From an uncultured Clostridia bacterium (GTDB taxonomy: Bacteria; Bacillota; Clostridia; UBA1381): a stretch of DNA of 64,000 nt. Positions 53,220 through 60,523 of this stretch are shown piece after piece (the stretch's first letter is position 1; the number at the start of each line of letters is the position of its first letter). The position numbers were made by a program, and so were the translations under genes. The notes under the pieces are model-generated. The model did no database searches. It was not told the origin of the DNA and saw only the letters and a list, made by a program, of their open reading frames with translations. The DNA lies in assembly GCA_934489015.1 (NCBI GenBank), contig CAKSSN010000002.1, positions 124,001 through 188,000 of the forward strand. The letters are read 5' to 3'.

Positions 53220-54176
53220 TTAGTTATTGCTGATTGCAACCGTTCCCGTAGAATCGTCCCAGCCGACAGAAAAGCCGATAAGGTCTGCAAGGTCACGGAT
53301 TTTAAAGTAATTGTTTTCGTTTATGTTGTAAGCGCTGAGAACCTTTTCCTCACCGTTTACAATTATTTTTACATCATTTTTCGTAATTATCGCACCGGTA
53401 AGGTCTGCGCTTCCCGAAAGCTCGCCGCCGACCGGCGAATACTTTTTGCCGGTTGTAATGGAAATAGCGGAGGAAGCCGCATCCCAGCTTATACTGAAGC
53501 GGTTTACGCCCGTTGAAAGCACCATTGCGACGTCACGGATCTTATAATAGTTGCTTCCGCTCGCAAAAACTCCCGCCATATCAACCGTGTTTCCGTTTAC
53601 GCTCACGCGCGCCGTTGCCGGTCTTACGTTTATATGAGTCGGCAGACTGTAGCGGTTTATAAAGTCCTGAAGCTTTGTTCTGTTCGGAAAATCGCCTACA
53701 TAAAAGTCATCATCGTAAATATCCTCATAGGCAAGCGCTCCGAGCTGTGCAAAATCATTTTTTTTCACCTTTTCGCAGACAAGGCTGTTGCCCGAAAGGC
53801 TCAGGCGGTAATAATTAATATCAGATGTGTATCTGCCTATTTCCTTACCGACATAAATATTTTCTCCGCCCGCGTCATACACCGTAATATCCTCAAGGCA
53901 CGCGCCCGTCACATTGTTCGGCACGTCAATTGTAGTCAAAACATTATCCTTAAAGGTTATTCCCGAATAAATTCCGCCCGACGCACCCTTTTTAAGCAAA
54001 AAGGCCTCCGGAATACCGTTTTGGTCAAGGTCGGTAAGAGCAATATCGGTATAGGACGGATTATTTGTCATAAGCTTCATAAGCCTTGTTACAAACAATT
54101 CTCTCCATGTTTCCTCTGCATGAACGCTTCCGGCAAACGATAATATAACCGCAAGTACGGCAGCTGTTTTTTTCAT
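53220..54176 (-). CDS. Secreted stalk-domain (copper amine oxidase N-like) protein
   Basis: A 318-residue exported protein with a signal peptide (first 20 residues, cut near VHAEE). The N-terminal 170 residues have DIALTDLDQNGIPEAFLLKK, an Asp-rich loop pattern like a calcium-binding beta-propeller blade. The C-terminal 115 residues hold the stalk domain in two parts, each with YKIRD or FKIRD, and a final VGWDDSTGTVAIS. The same domain type opens the amidase at 61552. ATG 54176 follows GAAAGGAATG; the frame's nine extra codons are leader. It opens the 17-gene run with its own promoter. Confidence 0.82.
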   Translation of the reverse strand: MKKTAAVLAVILSFAGSVHAEETWRELFVTRLMKLMTNNPSYTDIALTDLDQNGIPEAFLLKKGASGGIYSGITFKDNVLTTIDVPNNVTGACLEDITVYDAGGENIYVGKEIGRYTSDINYYRLSLSGNSLVCEKVKKNDFAQLGALAYEDIYDDDFYVGDFPNRTKLQDFINRYSLPTHINVRPATARVSVNGNTVDMAGVFASGSNYYKIRDVAMVLSTGVNRFSISWDAASSAISITTGKKYSPVGGELSGSADLTGAIITKNDVKIIVNGEEKVLSAYNINENNYFKIRDLADLIGFSVGWDDSTGTVAISNN

Positions 54177-54199
54177 CAAAATAATCATTCCTTTCAAGC

Positions 54200-54253
54200 G
54201 CACCGAAAATAAAAGGTAAAATTTATATGCAGCAAACTCCGCAAAATCGGTGC
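54200..54253. other. Long-range stem in the stalk gene leader
   Basis: GCACCGA and TCGGTGC can pair over seven bases, enclosing a 40-base loop, between the promoter and the ribosome binding site of the 17-gene run. It could be a regulatory leader structure, but no T-run or known motif is present. Confidence 0.35.
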
Positions 54254-54277
54254 AGCCTTATGTATACATACATATTT

Positions 54278-54306
54278 ATTATAACCTAAATTTATTGATT
54301 TGTCAA
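54278..54306 (-). promoter_or_regulatory. Sigma-A promoter of the 17-gene run
   Basis: Minus strand: -35 TTGACA (54301-54306), 17-base spacer, -10 TATAAT (54278-54283), perfect consensus and about 100 bases before the stalk-domain start. Confidence 0.87.
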
Positions 54307-54426
54307 ATCTGAAGAAAAAAATTAACATTTTCGCAAATTACGCGCGTTTTTTTGTGCAATTTGTTTAATAATTATATGCCGTTTTTATTAAAATACACTT
54401 AAAATTACAAATAAATCTTCGTCCTC

Positions 54427-54457
54427 AAAAAAATGAGCATATCACGTCATATGCTCA
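54427..54457 (-). terminator. Terminator of the dehydrogenase/isomerase operon
   Basis: Minus strand: TGAGCATAT and ATATGCTCA form a perfect nine-base stem with a six-base loop, followed by seven T. The other strand also has TTTTT after the stem, so it could act in both directions. It is 15 bases after the last gene. Confidence 0.87.
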
Positions 54458-54472
54458 CTTTTTAAATATTTT

Positions 54473-55441
54473 TTATTTCGTTTTTCTTCCCTCATACATA
54501 TCAAAAATAACATTCATAGCGTCACGTGCCTCCGACAGCCTCAAAAAGCTGTCCGTTTTTCCCTCGCAATAATCGTAAAATTCGTTTATAACTATATCAT
54601 GACCCGCTCCCCAATAGCTTTTTCCGGGTACAATTGCACTGTCGCGGCAGATAATCTCCGCATTATCCTCAAAAATATCAAAAAGCATTCCGCTCATGTA
54701 ATTTAAAACATGGCCGCTTTCAAAGGTGACCTCTATTCGCGGCAAGGAGTTTTCCATAGCGCAGTTTGTAGCGTAAAAACAAGCTTCGGCACCGTTTTTC
54801 ATTTTTATAACCGCATCGGCCGTGTCCTCCGCTTCTATAACGTCCGAAAGCTTTCTTGATGAAATTCCGCCCGTAAGACTCTCATAGCCGCCGCCCAGAC
54901 AGCAAAGCAGATCAATAGTATGAACAGCCTGATTTATAAGCAGCGCTCCGCCCTCCGTTGCCCATTTTCCGCGCCAATCGTCCGACAAATAATATTCCTT
55001 CGTTCTGCTCCATGTCAAAAAGCCGCAAAGCTGCTTAATTCGTCCGTATTTTCCGCTGCCTGCAAGCTTTTTAAGCTCTGTAAAGCACGGATTTTTTCTG
55101 TTTTGCAGCATAATGCAAACGCGCTCGCTTCCCTCGCCGCTCATAAGAGCCTGCATTTCATCTCTCGTAATTCCGACAGGCTTTTCAAGCACAACATATT
55201 TCCCGGCTTTAAGAGCGCTCTTTGTCATCGGAAAATGCAGATAATGAGGCGTGCATATATGAACTATGTCAAAGCTCCCGCGCAAAAGCGCTTCATCAAG
55301 CGATGTATATTTTTCGGCATTAAACCGCTCCATGCGCTCCCGTCTTATATCGCAGACAGCGGCTAAAGCGCCGCGCTTTTCAAGAGAAGCGACATGGATA
55401 GGTCCTATATTTCCGCATCCTGCAACACAACCTCTGAGCAT
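54473..55441 (-). CDS. Gfo/Idh/MocA family oxidoreductase (second copy)
   Basis: NAD(P)-dependent sugar dehydrogenase of 322 residues. The Rossmann site is CVAGCGNIGPIHVASL at the N-terminus, the family motif is VVLEKPVGI near residue 95, and the C-terminal domain has WATEGGALLINQAVHTIDLL with the usual catalytic His region. It shares the GGALINQ-x2-H-x-[ILD]-DL layout with the upstream copy (56214) but is shorter and divergent, so it probably acts on a different intermediate. The ATG at 55441 has AGAAAGG upstream; a TTG three codons earlier is possible. Last gene of the operon, before a terminator. Confidence 0.88.
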   Translation of the reverse strand: MLRGCVAGCGNIGPIHVASLEKRGALAAVCDIRRERMERFNAEKYTSLDEALLRGSFDIVHICTPHYLHFPMTKSALKAGKYVVLEKPVGITRDEMQALMSGEGSERVCIMLQNRKNPCFTELKKLAGSGKYGRIKQLCGFLTWSRTKEYYLSDDWRGKWATEGGALLINQAVHTIDLLCCLGGGYESLTGGISSRKLSDVIEAEDTADAVIKMKNGAEACFYATNCAMENSLPRIEVTFESGHVLNYMSGMLFDIFEDNAEIICRDSAIVPGKSYWGAGHDIVINEFYDYCEGKTDSFLRLSEARDAMNVIFDMYEGRKTK

Positions 55442-55442
55442 A

Positions 55443-56195
55443 TCAAACAAAACCTTTCTTTGTCAGATTATTATAGCTTATTTTAAGACTTTCAAACGGA
55501 TCACGCCTGCACACGTCCTGCTCAACAAATGCCGCCTGAACGCCGGACACGCGGCACGCGGAAATAATTTCGTCAAAATCGAGATTGCCCTCCATAACCT
55601 CCGCCATTTCTATCCGGAACATATTAACCGCAAAATCCTTAAAATGAACTATCCTCGCGCGGCTTCCGAGATTTTTTATAAACTCTGCCGGATTTTGCGC
55701 CGCATACGCAAGCCAGTAAACATCCGCTATAAAATCAAGGTCTGTTTCTTCCTTTAAATAATCAAAAACATATTTTCCGTCTATTTTCATAAACTCAAAG
55801 CAGTGGTTGTGATACGCAAGAGTAAGTCCGCTTTTTTTAAGCACGTCTGCCGCATTATTCATAACGCCGATAAATTCCTTTAAGCCCTCTTTGCTCAAAA
55901 GCTCACTCGGCATCGCTCCGAGTCCGCATATATCGCAGCCGAGCGCCTTGTGATACCTTATAACGCTTTCCAAATCGTTTTTATACTCATCATACGGCCT
56001 GTGAGTGCAAACAGGCTCTATATTGTATTTGCCGCATATTTGTCTGACACTTTCCGGAGCAATAGCTCCTATTCCCGACACCTGCACCGTTTTATAGCCT
56101 ATTTCCGAGATTTTTTTCATTGACGCATCAAAGTCTTCTTCGCTTTTACAAAAATCCCTTATCGTAAAAAGCTGCGCCCCTATTCTGTTATCCAT
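55443..56195 (-). CDS. Sugar phosphate isomerase/epimerase family TIM barrel (second copy)
   Basis: A 250-residue AP-endonuclease-2-like TIM barrel, the fold of inosose dehydratase and keto-sugar epimerases. Features: GAQLFTIRDFCKSEED near the start, the metal-ligand block LAYHNHCFEF near 128, DFIADVYWLAYA, VHFKDFA and, near the end, AAFVEQDVCRRDP with the last Glu ligand. It lies between the two dehydrogenase genes, one base from the downstream one and 18 from the upstream one. Exact reaction (dehydration, epimerisation or eliminative deglycosylation) cannot be read from sequence. Confidence 0.85.
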   Translation of the reverse strand: MDNRIGAQLFTIRDFCKSEEDFDASMKKISEIGYKTVQVSGIGAIAPESVRQICGKYNIEPVCTHRPYDEYKNDLESVIRYHKALGCDICGLGAMPSELLSKEGLKEFIGVMNNAADVLKKSGLTLAYHNHCFEFMKIDGKYVFDYLKEETDLDFIADVYWLAYAAQNPAEFIKNLGSRARIVHFKDFAVNMFRIEMAEVMEGNLDFDEIISACRVSGVQAAFVEQDVCRRDPFESLKISYNNLTKKGFV

Positions 56196-56213
56196 TTCAA
56201 AAAAACCTCCCCG

Positions 56214-57374
56214 TTAATACGTATTGTCCGTTGAAGCCGTTATTTGTATATCCTTTTTAACGACTTTGGAATTTTTAATTTTCTCCTCAAGCATATTATA
56301 AAACTCATCGTGCGGAAAATTTTGAACATCTGCCCAGCCGCCCGTCCATGCGGAGTAGTGGATAGCATTTGAAACGGTAAGTCCGCCTATTCCGTCATAT
56401 CCCGGCGCGAGAAGCTCCGAGCCGGTAAGAAGCGCCTTTGTAAAATCGCGCAAAATAAGAATATGCCCCGAAGCATTTTCGCTTCCTGTCGGAATTTCAC
56501 ACCTCCAGCACTCCGGCCTGCCGAACACCTCTTTATTTATCCGGTTAAACTCCCTCTCGGAAATCGTGTTTCTGTCAAACAAAAGTTTGCCGCCTTCAAC
56601 AACAACGCGTCCCATATCGCAGGCAATTTCAAGCCTGTTTGTTCCCGGAGCTTCTCCGGTAGACGTTATATATGTTCCCGTCATGCCGTTTTCATATTCC
56701 ATAAACGCCGTAACGTCGTCCTCAACTTCAATGTCATAATATTTCCCGAACGATACATGGCTCATAATTCTTTTCGGCATACCGAAAATCCATTGCCACA
56801 AATCGAGCTGATGCGGATTTTGATTTATCAGCGCGCCGCCGCCCTCTGTTTTCCACGTTGAGCGCCACGTGCAGCTGTCATGATAAAACTGTGGTCTGTA
56901 CCAGTCGGTTATAATCCAGCTGACGCGCTTTATGCTTCCGAGCTCCCCGTCCTTAACAAGCTTTCTGAGCCTTTGATAAACAGGGTTTGTTCTCTGATTA
57001 TACATTATTCCGAAAAGCTTTCCCGATTTTTTTGCCGCCTCGTTCATCTCGATAACCTGCTTTGTGTAAACTCCGGCAGGCTTTTCGGTTATAACGTTAA
57101 GTCCGTTTTCAAACGCGTCAATTGCAATCGGCGGATGAGAATAATGCGGCACCGCTATTATGACCGCGTCAACAAGTCCGCTCGTTATCAGCTCGTGCGA
57201 CGACTCAAACACGGGTACATCGGGATATTTCTCCTTTGCATATGCGCGCCTTGCCTCAGCAATATCGCAAATTGCCGCAAGCTCCATTTTTGGCACCGCA
57301 CCCGAATATACGTTCGCCGCATGGGTTGAGCCCATGTTTCCGAGTCCTATTACTCCAAATCTTACCTTTTCCAT
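56214..57374 (-). CDS. Gfo/Idh/MocA family oxidoreductase (first copy)
   Basis: A 386-residue NAD(P)-dependent dehydrogenase with VRFGVIGLGNMGSTHAANV at the N-terminus, VITEKPAGVYTKQV near 95, the substrate block TEGGGALINQNPHQLDLWQW near 178 and a C-terminal FYNMLEEKI. Its size and GGGALINQ-x2-H-Q-[LY]-D pattern are close to dehydrogenases that oxidise sugar hydroxyls of glycosides. ATG 57374 follows GAAAGGAA. The 85-base space from the upstream isomerase gene holds repeat copy B. Possible 3-keto-glycoside chemistry is inference from the pairing with TIM barrels. Confidence 0.88.
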   Translation of the reverse strand: MEKVRFGVIGLGNMGSTHAANVYSGAVPKMELAAICDIAEARRAYAKEKYPDVPVFESSHELITSGLVDAVIIAVPHYSHPPIAIDAFENGLNVITEKPAGVYTKQVIEMNEAAKKSGKLFGIMYNQRTNPVYQRLRKLVKDGELGSIKRVSWIITDWYRPQFYHDSCTWRSTWKTEGGGALINQNPHQLDLWQWIFGMPKRIMSHVSFGKYYDIEVEDDVTAFMEYENGMTGTYITSTGEAPGTNRLEIACDMGRVVVEGGKLLFDRNTISEREFNRINKEVFGRPECWRCEIPTGSENASGHILILRDFTKALLTGSELLAPGYDGIGGLTVSNAIHYSAWTGGWADVQNFPHDEFYNMLEEKIKNSKVVKKDIQITASTDNTY

Positions 57375-57394
57375 TTTTATAACCATTCCTTTCT

Positions 57395-57451
57395 ATGCCG
57401 TAAGGCACAAAATTTAAGCCTTCAAGCAAAAAGCTGTGCTATGGCTTTTTT
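57395..57451. repeat. Dispersed leader repeat, copy B
   Basis: Minus strand: hairpin AAAAAGC-CATAGCACA-GCTTTTT, then GCTTGAAGGCTTAAA, then TTTTGTGCCTTACGGCAT, 20 bases before the Gfo/Idh start codon. It is the most complete copy. On the plus strand the core is TGCC-GTAA-GGCA (GNRA-like loop) and the far hairpin ends in six T, so the element could also be read as a small antisense unit with a terminator. Confidence 0.62.
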
Positions 57452-57459
57452 CCGCTTTA

Positions 57460-58305
57460 TTAAAATTCATTTAATATGTTTTTCAGCGCCGAATATGCTG
57501 TTTCAAATCTTTCAAACGGCGAAAGCGCGCTTTTCTTAAATTCTGTTTTTCCGTCCTCAAGCTCCGAAAATCCCGCAAAGTCACCCAAATGCGGCTCAAG
57601 GCTCAAAAATCCCTCGTATCCGTTTTCAAAAAGCTTTTTCAAAACAGCTGCGACATTTCCAACGCCATAGCCGCACGGCACAACCTCGCCGTTTTCCTTT
57701 GCGTCCTTTATATGTACATATTCTATATACGGCAAGAGCTTTTCGTAAGCGTCGGGATATACCCTCTGCCCCACCTGCACAAAGTTTGCAAAATCAAACA
57801 CCGCACGCAGCGCATTTGAATTAACGCTTCTTAAAATATCGGCGCATCTTTCGGCATTATCGCCGTAAATACCCTTTTCGTTTTCATGAAGCAAAACAAA
57901 GCCGCGCTCTTCGGCAAGCTCCGTCATGCGCTTCATGCGGGCGATAACCTCTTCTCTGCTGTTTTCGTATTCGCCGTTTACATAAAAGCTGAACACGCGG
58001 ATATACCGCGTTTTTAAAATTTCGGCAATATCCATCACATGAGATAAAAGCTTCATATGAGCTTCAAAATCATCGTTTATATTAATTTTGCCTATCGGTG
58101 AGCCTATGGAGGATACGCATACGGAGCATTCGTCCATTTTCCCTTTAAGCTCCCTTGCTTTGCCGAGCGTAATTTCGGATATATTTTCTCCGTCAACGCC
58201 GCGCACCTCAAAATATTCTATACCGAGCCTTTTAATGCCCTCAAACTGTTCATCAATATCAGAACTTATTTCATCGGAAAACCCCGAAATTGTAAATTTA
58301 CTCAA
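57460..58305 (-). CDS. Sugar phosphate isomerase/epimerase family TIM barrel (first copy)
   Basis: A 281-residue AP-endonuclease-2-like TIM barrel. Features: FTISGFSDEISSDIDEQ at the N-terminus, EVRGVDGENI, LLHENEKGIYGD near 158 with a Glu ligand, AVFDFANFVQVG near 192, YVHIKDAK near 220, and GFLSLEPHLGDF near 242 carrying the last Glu. Start is TTG at 58305, nine bases after AGGGAG. It is the first gene of the four-gene operon, divergent from the AraC regulator. A -10-like TATTAT is present upstream but with a poor -35. Likely acts on a keto-sugar intermediate; reaction unknown. Confidence 0.85.
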   Translation of the reverse strand: MSKFTISGFSDEISSDIDEQFEGIKRLGIEYFEVRGVDGENISEITLGKARELKGKMDECSVCVSSIGSPIGKININDDFEAHMKLLSHVMDIAEILKTRYIRVFSFYVNGEYENSREEVIARMKRMTELAEERGFVLLHENEKGIYGDNAERCADILRSVNSNALRAVFDFANFVQVGQRVYPDAYEKLLPYIEYVHIKDAKENGEVVPCGYGVGNVAAVLKKLFENGYEGFLSLEPHLGDFAGFSELEDGKTEFKKSALSPFERFETAYSALKNILNEF

Positions 58306-58384
58306 AATACAACACTCCCTCTTTCTCTTTTTTTAATAATATCACAATTTTTGCGCATTTTCATTGTTATAATTGATAAATATA

Positions 58385-58413
58385 TTGAAAAAATTGATTT
58401 TGCATGATATACT
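58385..58413 (+). promoter_or_regulatory. Promoter of the AraC regulator gene
   Basis: Plus strand: -35 TTGAAA (58385-58390), 17-base spacer, -10 TATACT (58408-58413), 32 bases before the start codon, in the divergent gap shared with the dehydrogenase/isomerase operon. Confidence 0.7.
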
Positions 58414-58444
58414 GTATTTAATAAAAAAATTGAGGTACAGACTT

Positions 58445-59299
58445 ATGGATGAAAAGGTTTTCAGAAAAAAAGTTACCGGAAGAAATTACGAATATCTTCA
58501 CTCAAAAACATACGAGAGTATGAATGACAGATTTTTTCTGCACAATCATAACGATATGTTTGAAACGCTGCTTTTTATATCCGGAAAAGCAAGCTTTGCC
58601 GTTGAAGGCTCTACCTACAGCATGAAAAGCGGGAATATAATGATAGTAAACCCTAACGAAATGCACAGAATGACGGTTGATTTTTCGCAGCCGTATGAGC
58701 GCATAGTACTTATGACAAGCAAGGATTTTTACAGCGATAAAAAGGAGCCTGTTTTGCCGCACAGAAAATCGGGTGAAAACAACGTTATAAATATATCGGA
58801 TTTTGACAGAAAAATTATTTTTGATATATGCAAAAAAATAGAATACTACTCCGACAGCTTTTCAGACAGCGAAATTAAAAGCGCAATACTTGAAAATCTT
58901 GTAACGGAGATAATATATGTGCTCGGCTGCGCAAAGCACACAAGCGTTGAAGCGGCGCAGGATGATGAGCGAATGAAAAACATAATAGCCTATATAAACG
59001 ATAATCTCGGCGAAAAGTTAAGCCTTGAAATAATTGCTGCAAAGTTTTTTATAAACAAATATCATCTTTGCCGCATTTTTAAGGCAAGCACCGGCATGAC
59101 GGTCTGGAAATACATAAACTACAAGCGTCTGCTGCTTGCAAACGAGCTTCACTCACAGGGAAAAAGCCTGACAGACGCCTGCTTTTCCGCAGGCTTTGAA
59201 AATTATTCAACCTTTTATAAGCTTTATAAGGGCTTTACCGGCGACTGCCCCCGACGCGGCGGAAATATAATAATGCAAAAGCCGCACAAAAACCAATAA
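58445..59299 (+). CDS. AraC-family transcriptional regulator
   Basis: Regulator of 284 residues. The N-terminal half is a cupin-like ligand domain: LHNHNDMFETLLFISG with His/Glu ligands, SMKSGNIMIVNPNEMHRM. The C-terminal half has two helix-turn-helix motifs, LGEKLSLEIIAAKFFINKYH and LTDACFSAGFENYSTFYKLY. ATG 58445 is eight bases after GAGGT; the frame's 24 extra codons include the promoter. It is divergent from the sugar operon and probably controls it with a sugar ligand. The tail after FTGDC departs from the usual family end (SPxxYR) and overlaps the convergent VanZ gene by 65 bases. Confidence 0.9.
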   Translation: MDEKVFRKKVTGRNYEYLHSKTYESMNDRFFLHNHNDMFETLLFISGKASFAVEGSTYSMKSGNIMIVNPNEMHRMTVDFSQPYERIVLMTSKDFYSDKKEPVLPHRKSGENNVINISDFDRKIIFDICKKIEYYSDSFSDSEIKSAILENLVTEIIYVLGCAKHTSVEAAQDDERMKNIIAYINDNLGEKLSLEIIAAKFFINKYHLCRIFKASTGMTVWKYINYKRLLLANELHSQGKSLTDACFSAGFENYSTFYKLYKGFTGDCPRRGGNIIMQKPHKNQ

Positions 59300-59699
59300 T
59301 AACGCCGATAAAATCTATAAACACGTCCGTAACGAGCGACGCTCTTCCGGGAGATAAAAGCTGAATTGCCTCATCGGTGCAAGCCGTCAGCAAGCCGCAA
59401 AGGAGCGTCGCAGGTGCCTTTTCCCACAGGCTAAATCCGAGAGAGCGTAAAAATAGGCTCACCAAAAAAGCCTGAAGTGCAAATTCGCTGACGTGCGCCG
59501 CCTTTCTGACAATTACCGTCAGACTGCCGACAAACGACTCGTTTACATCGGCACCGAGCGACTTTGCGGCATTTTTTATTATATCTACAATTACACTGCT
59601 GTCCTTAGACGACAGCTGCGCACTTTTGAGCGAGTTTGAAAAAATAAATATTGTTGCAAGTATTGAAAGTATTAAAAATATTATCTGCTTTCTTTTCAT
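59235..59699 (-). CDS. VanZ-like family membrane protein
   Basis: A 154-residue membrane protein with four helices. VanZ-family features are the RKAAHVSEFALQAFL segment (His and Glu conserved), CTDEAIQLLSPGRASLVTDV with D-E-x-I-Q and GR, and DFIGVIIGF. ATG 59699 is preceded by a good promoter; the frame's 16 extra codons are leader. VanZ was named from teicoplanin resistance, but most chromosomal relatives have no known role, so no resistance function should be inferred. Its 3' end is antisense to the 3' end of the AraC gene. Confidence 0.85.
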   Translation of the reverse strand: MKRKQIIFLILSILATIFIFSNSLKSAQLSSKDSSVIVDIIKNAAKSLGADVNESFVGSLTVIVRKAAHVSEFALQAFLVSLFLRSLGFSLWEKAPATLLCGLLTACTDEAIQLLSPGRASLVTDVFIDFIGVIIGFCAAFALLYFRRVGGSRR

Positions 59700-59714
59700 A
59701 AAATCACCGCTAAT

Positions 59715-59743
59715 ATTATATATTATCCGTAAAATTTTTTCAA
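59715..59743 (-). promoter_or_regulatory. Sigma-A promoter of the VanZ-like gene
   Basis: Minus strand: -35 TTGAAA (59738-59743), 17-base spacer, -10 TATAAT (59715-59720), only 15 bases before the start codon, so the leader is very short. Confidence 0.72.
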
Positions 59744-59835
59744 GCATATTTCAAAAAAATTTACAATTAGAGCACTTGACATAAACATATTTAACAATTA
59801 TGTAACATTTTCATATTTTTTTAATATTTGTGCTG

Positions 59836-59864
59836 TTGACTTTTCGCGTATTTTAATGTATTAT
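59836..59864 (+). promoter_or_regulatory. Promoter of ruvA-ruvB-amidase-queA
   Basis: Plus strand: -35 TTGACT (59836-59841), 17-base spacer, -10 TATTAT (59859-59864), 42 bases before the ruvA start. A second -35-like TTGACA lies about 60 bases upstream. No LexA-type operator was recognised. Confidence 0.7.
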
Positions 59865-59906
59865 ATATAATAGAGAAGTTTTTTTAACTTGCGAAAGGAT
59901 AAAAAT

Positions 59907-60497
59907 ATGTTTAATTATATAAAGGGTACTTATATTTCGTCGGGAAGCGGCTATGTCGTAATAGAAAACGGCGGTATAGGCTACACCGTTTTTACTTCAC
60001 TTAATACCATAGGAAGGCTCAGCGATACAGAAGAGGTAAAGCTCTATACATATCTGTATCTCAGAGAAGGAATAATGGATTTGTACGGCTTTGCGACCGA
60101 AGAGGAAAAAACAATGTTTTTAAATCTTATATCAATATCGGGAGTCGGACCTAAGGCGGCTGTTGCAATACTGTCGGTTGCGCCGCCGGAGAAAATAGCG
60201 CTTGCCATATTAACGGGCGACTATAAGCTTATTCAAAAGGCGCAGGGCGTCGGGCTTAAAGTGTCGCAAAGGGTTGTTATGGAGCTTAAGGACAAGCTTA
60301 AAAACACAATTGACACATCAAGTCTTTCGGATGAGGATATTCCTGAAGTATTCACAGGCGGCAGGCTTGAAGAGGCGCTCGGTGCGCTTATCGTTCTCGG
60401 CTACTCGGAGCAGGAAGCGAAAAAAGCTCTGTCGGGCGCCGACGAAACCAAATCAACGGAGGAAATCATAAAGGGCGCACTAAAAGCTCTTCTTTAA
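59907..60497 (+). CDS. ruvA: Holliday junction branch migration protein RuvA
   Basis: Binds four-way junctions as a tetramer and loads RuvB. The 196-residue protein has the N-terminal OB fold (MFNYIKGTYISSG), helix-hairpin-helix motifs LISISGVGPKAAVAILS and AQGVGLKVSQRVVMELKDKL, and the C-terminal RuvB-contacting three-helix domain (EALGALIVLGYSEQEA). ATG 59907 follows GAAAGGA; a TTG six codons upstream overlaps that site. It is followed by ruvB after 26 bases. Confidence 0.96.
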   Translation: MFNYIKGTYISSGSGYVVIENGGIGYTVFTSLNTIGRLSDTEEVKLYTYLYLREGIMDLYGFATEEEKTMFLNLISISGVGPKAAVAILSVAPPEKIALAILTGDYKLIQKAQGVGLKVSQRVVMELKDKLKNTIDTSSLSDEDIPEVFTGGRLEEALGALIVLGYSEQEAKKALSGADETKSTEEIIKGALKALL

Positions 60498-60523
60498 CTT
60501 TATTTTGGAAATGGGGACTTTAA

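Noticed and set aside
59235..59699. Glycopeptide resistance gene
   Set aside because: VanZ-like proteins are common in Clostridia without any van cluster, and no vanHAX-type gene is present.
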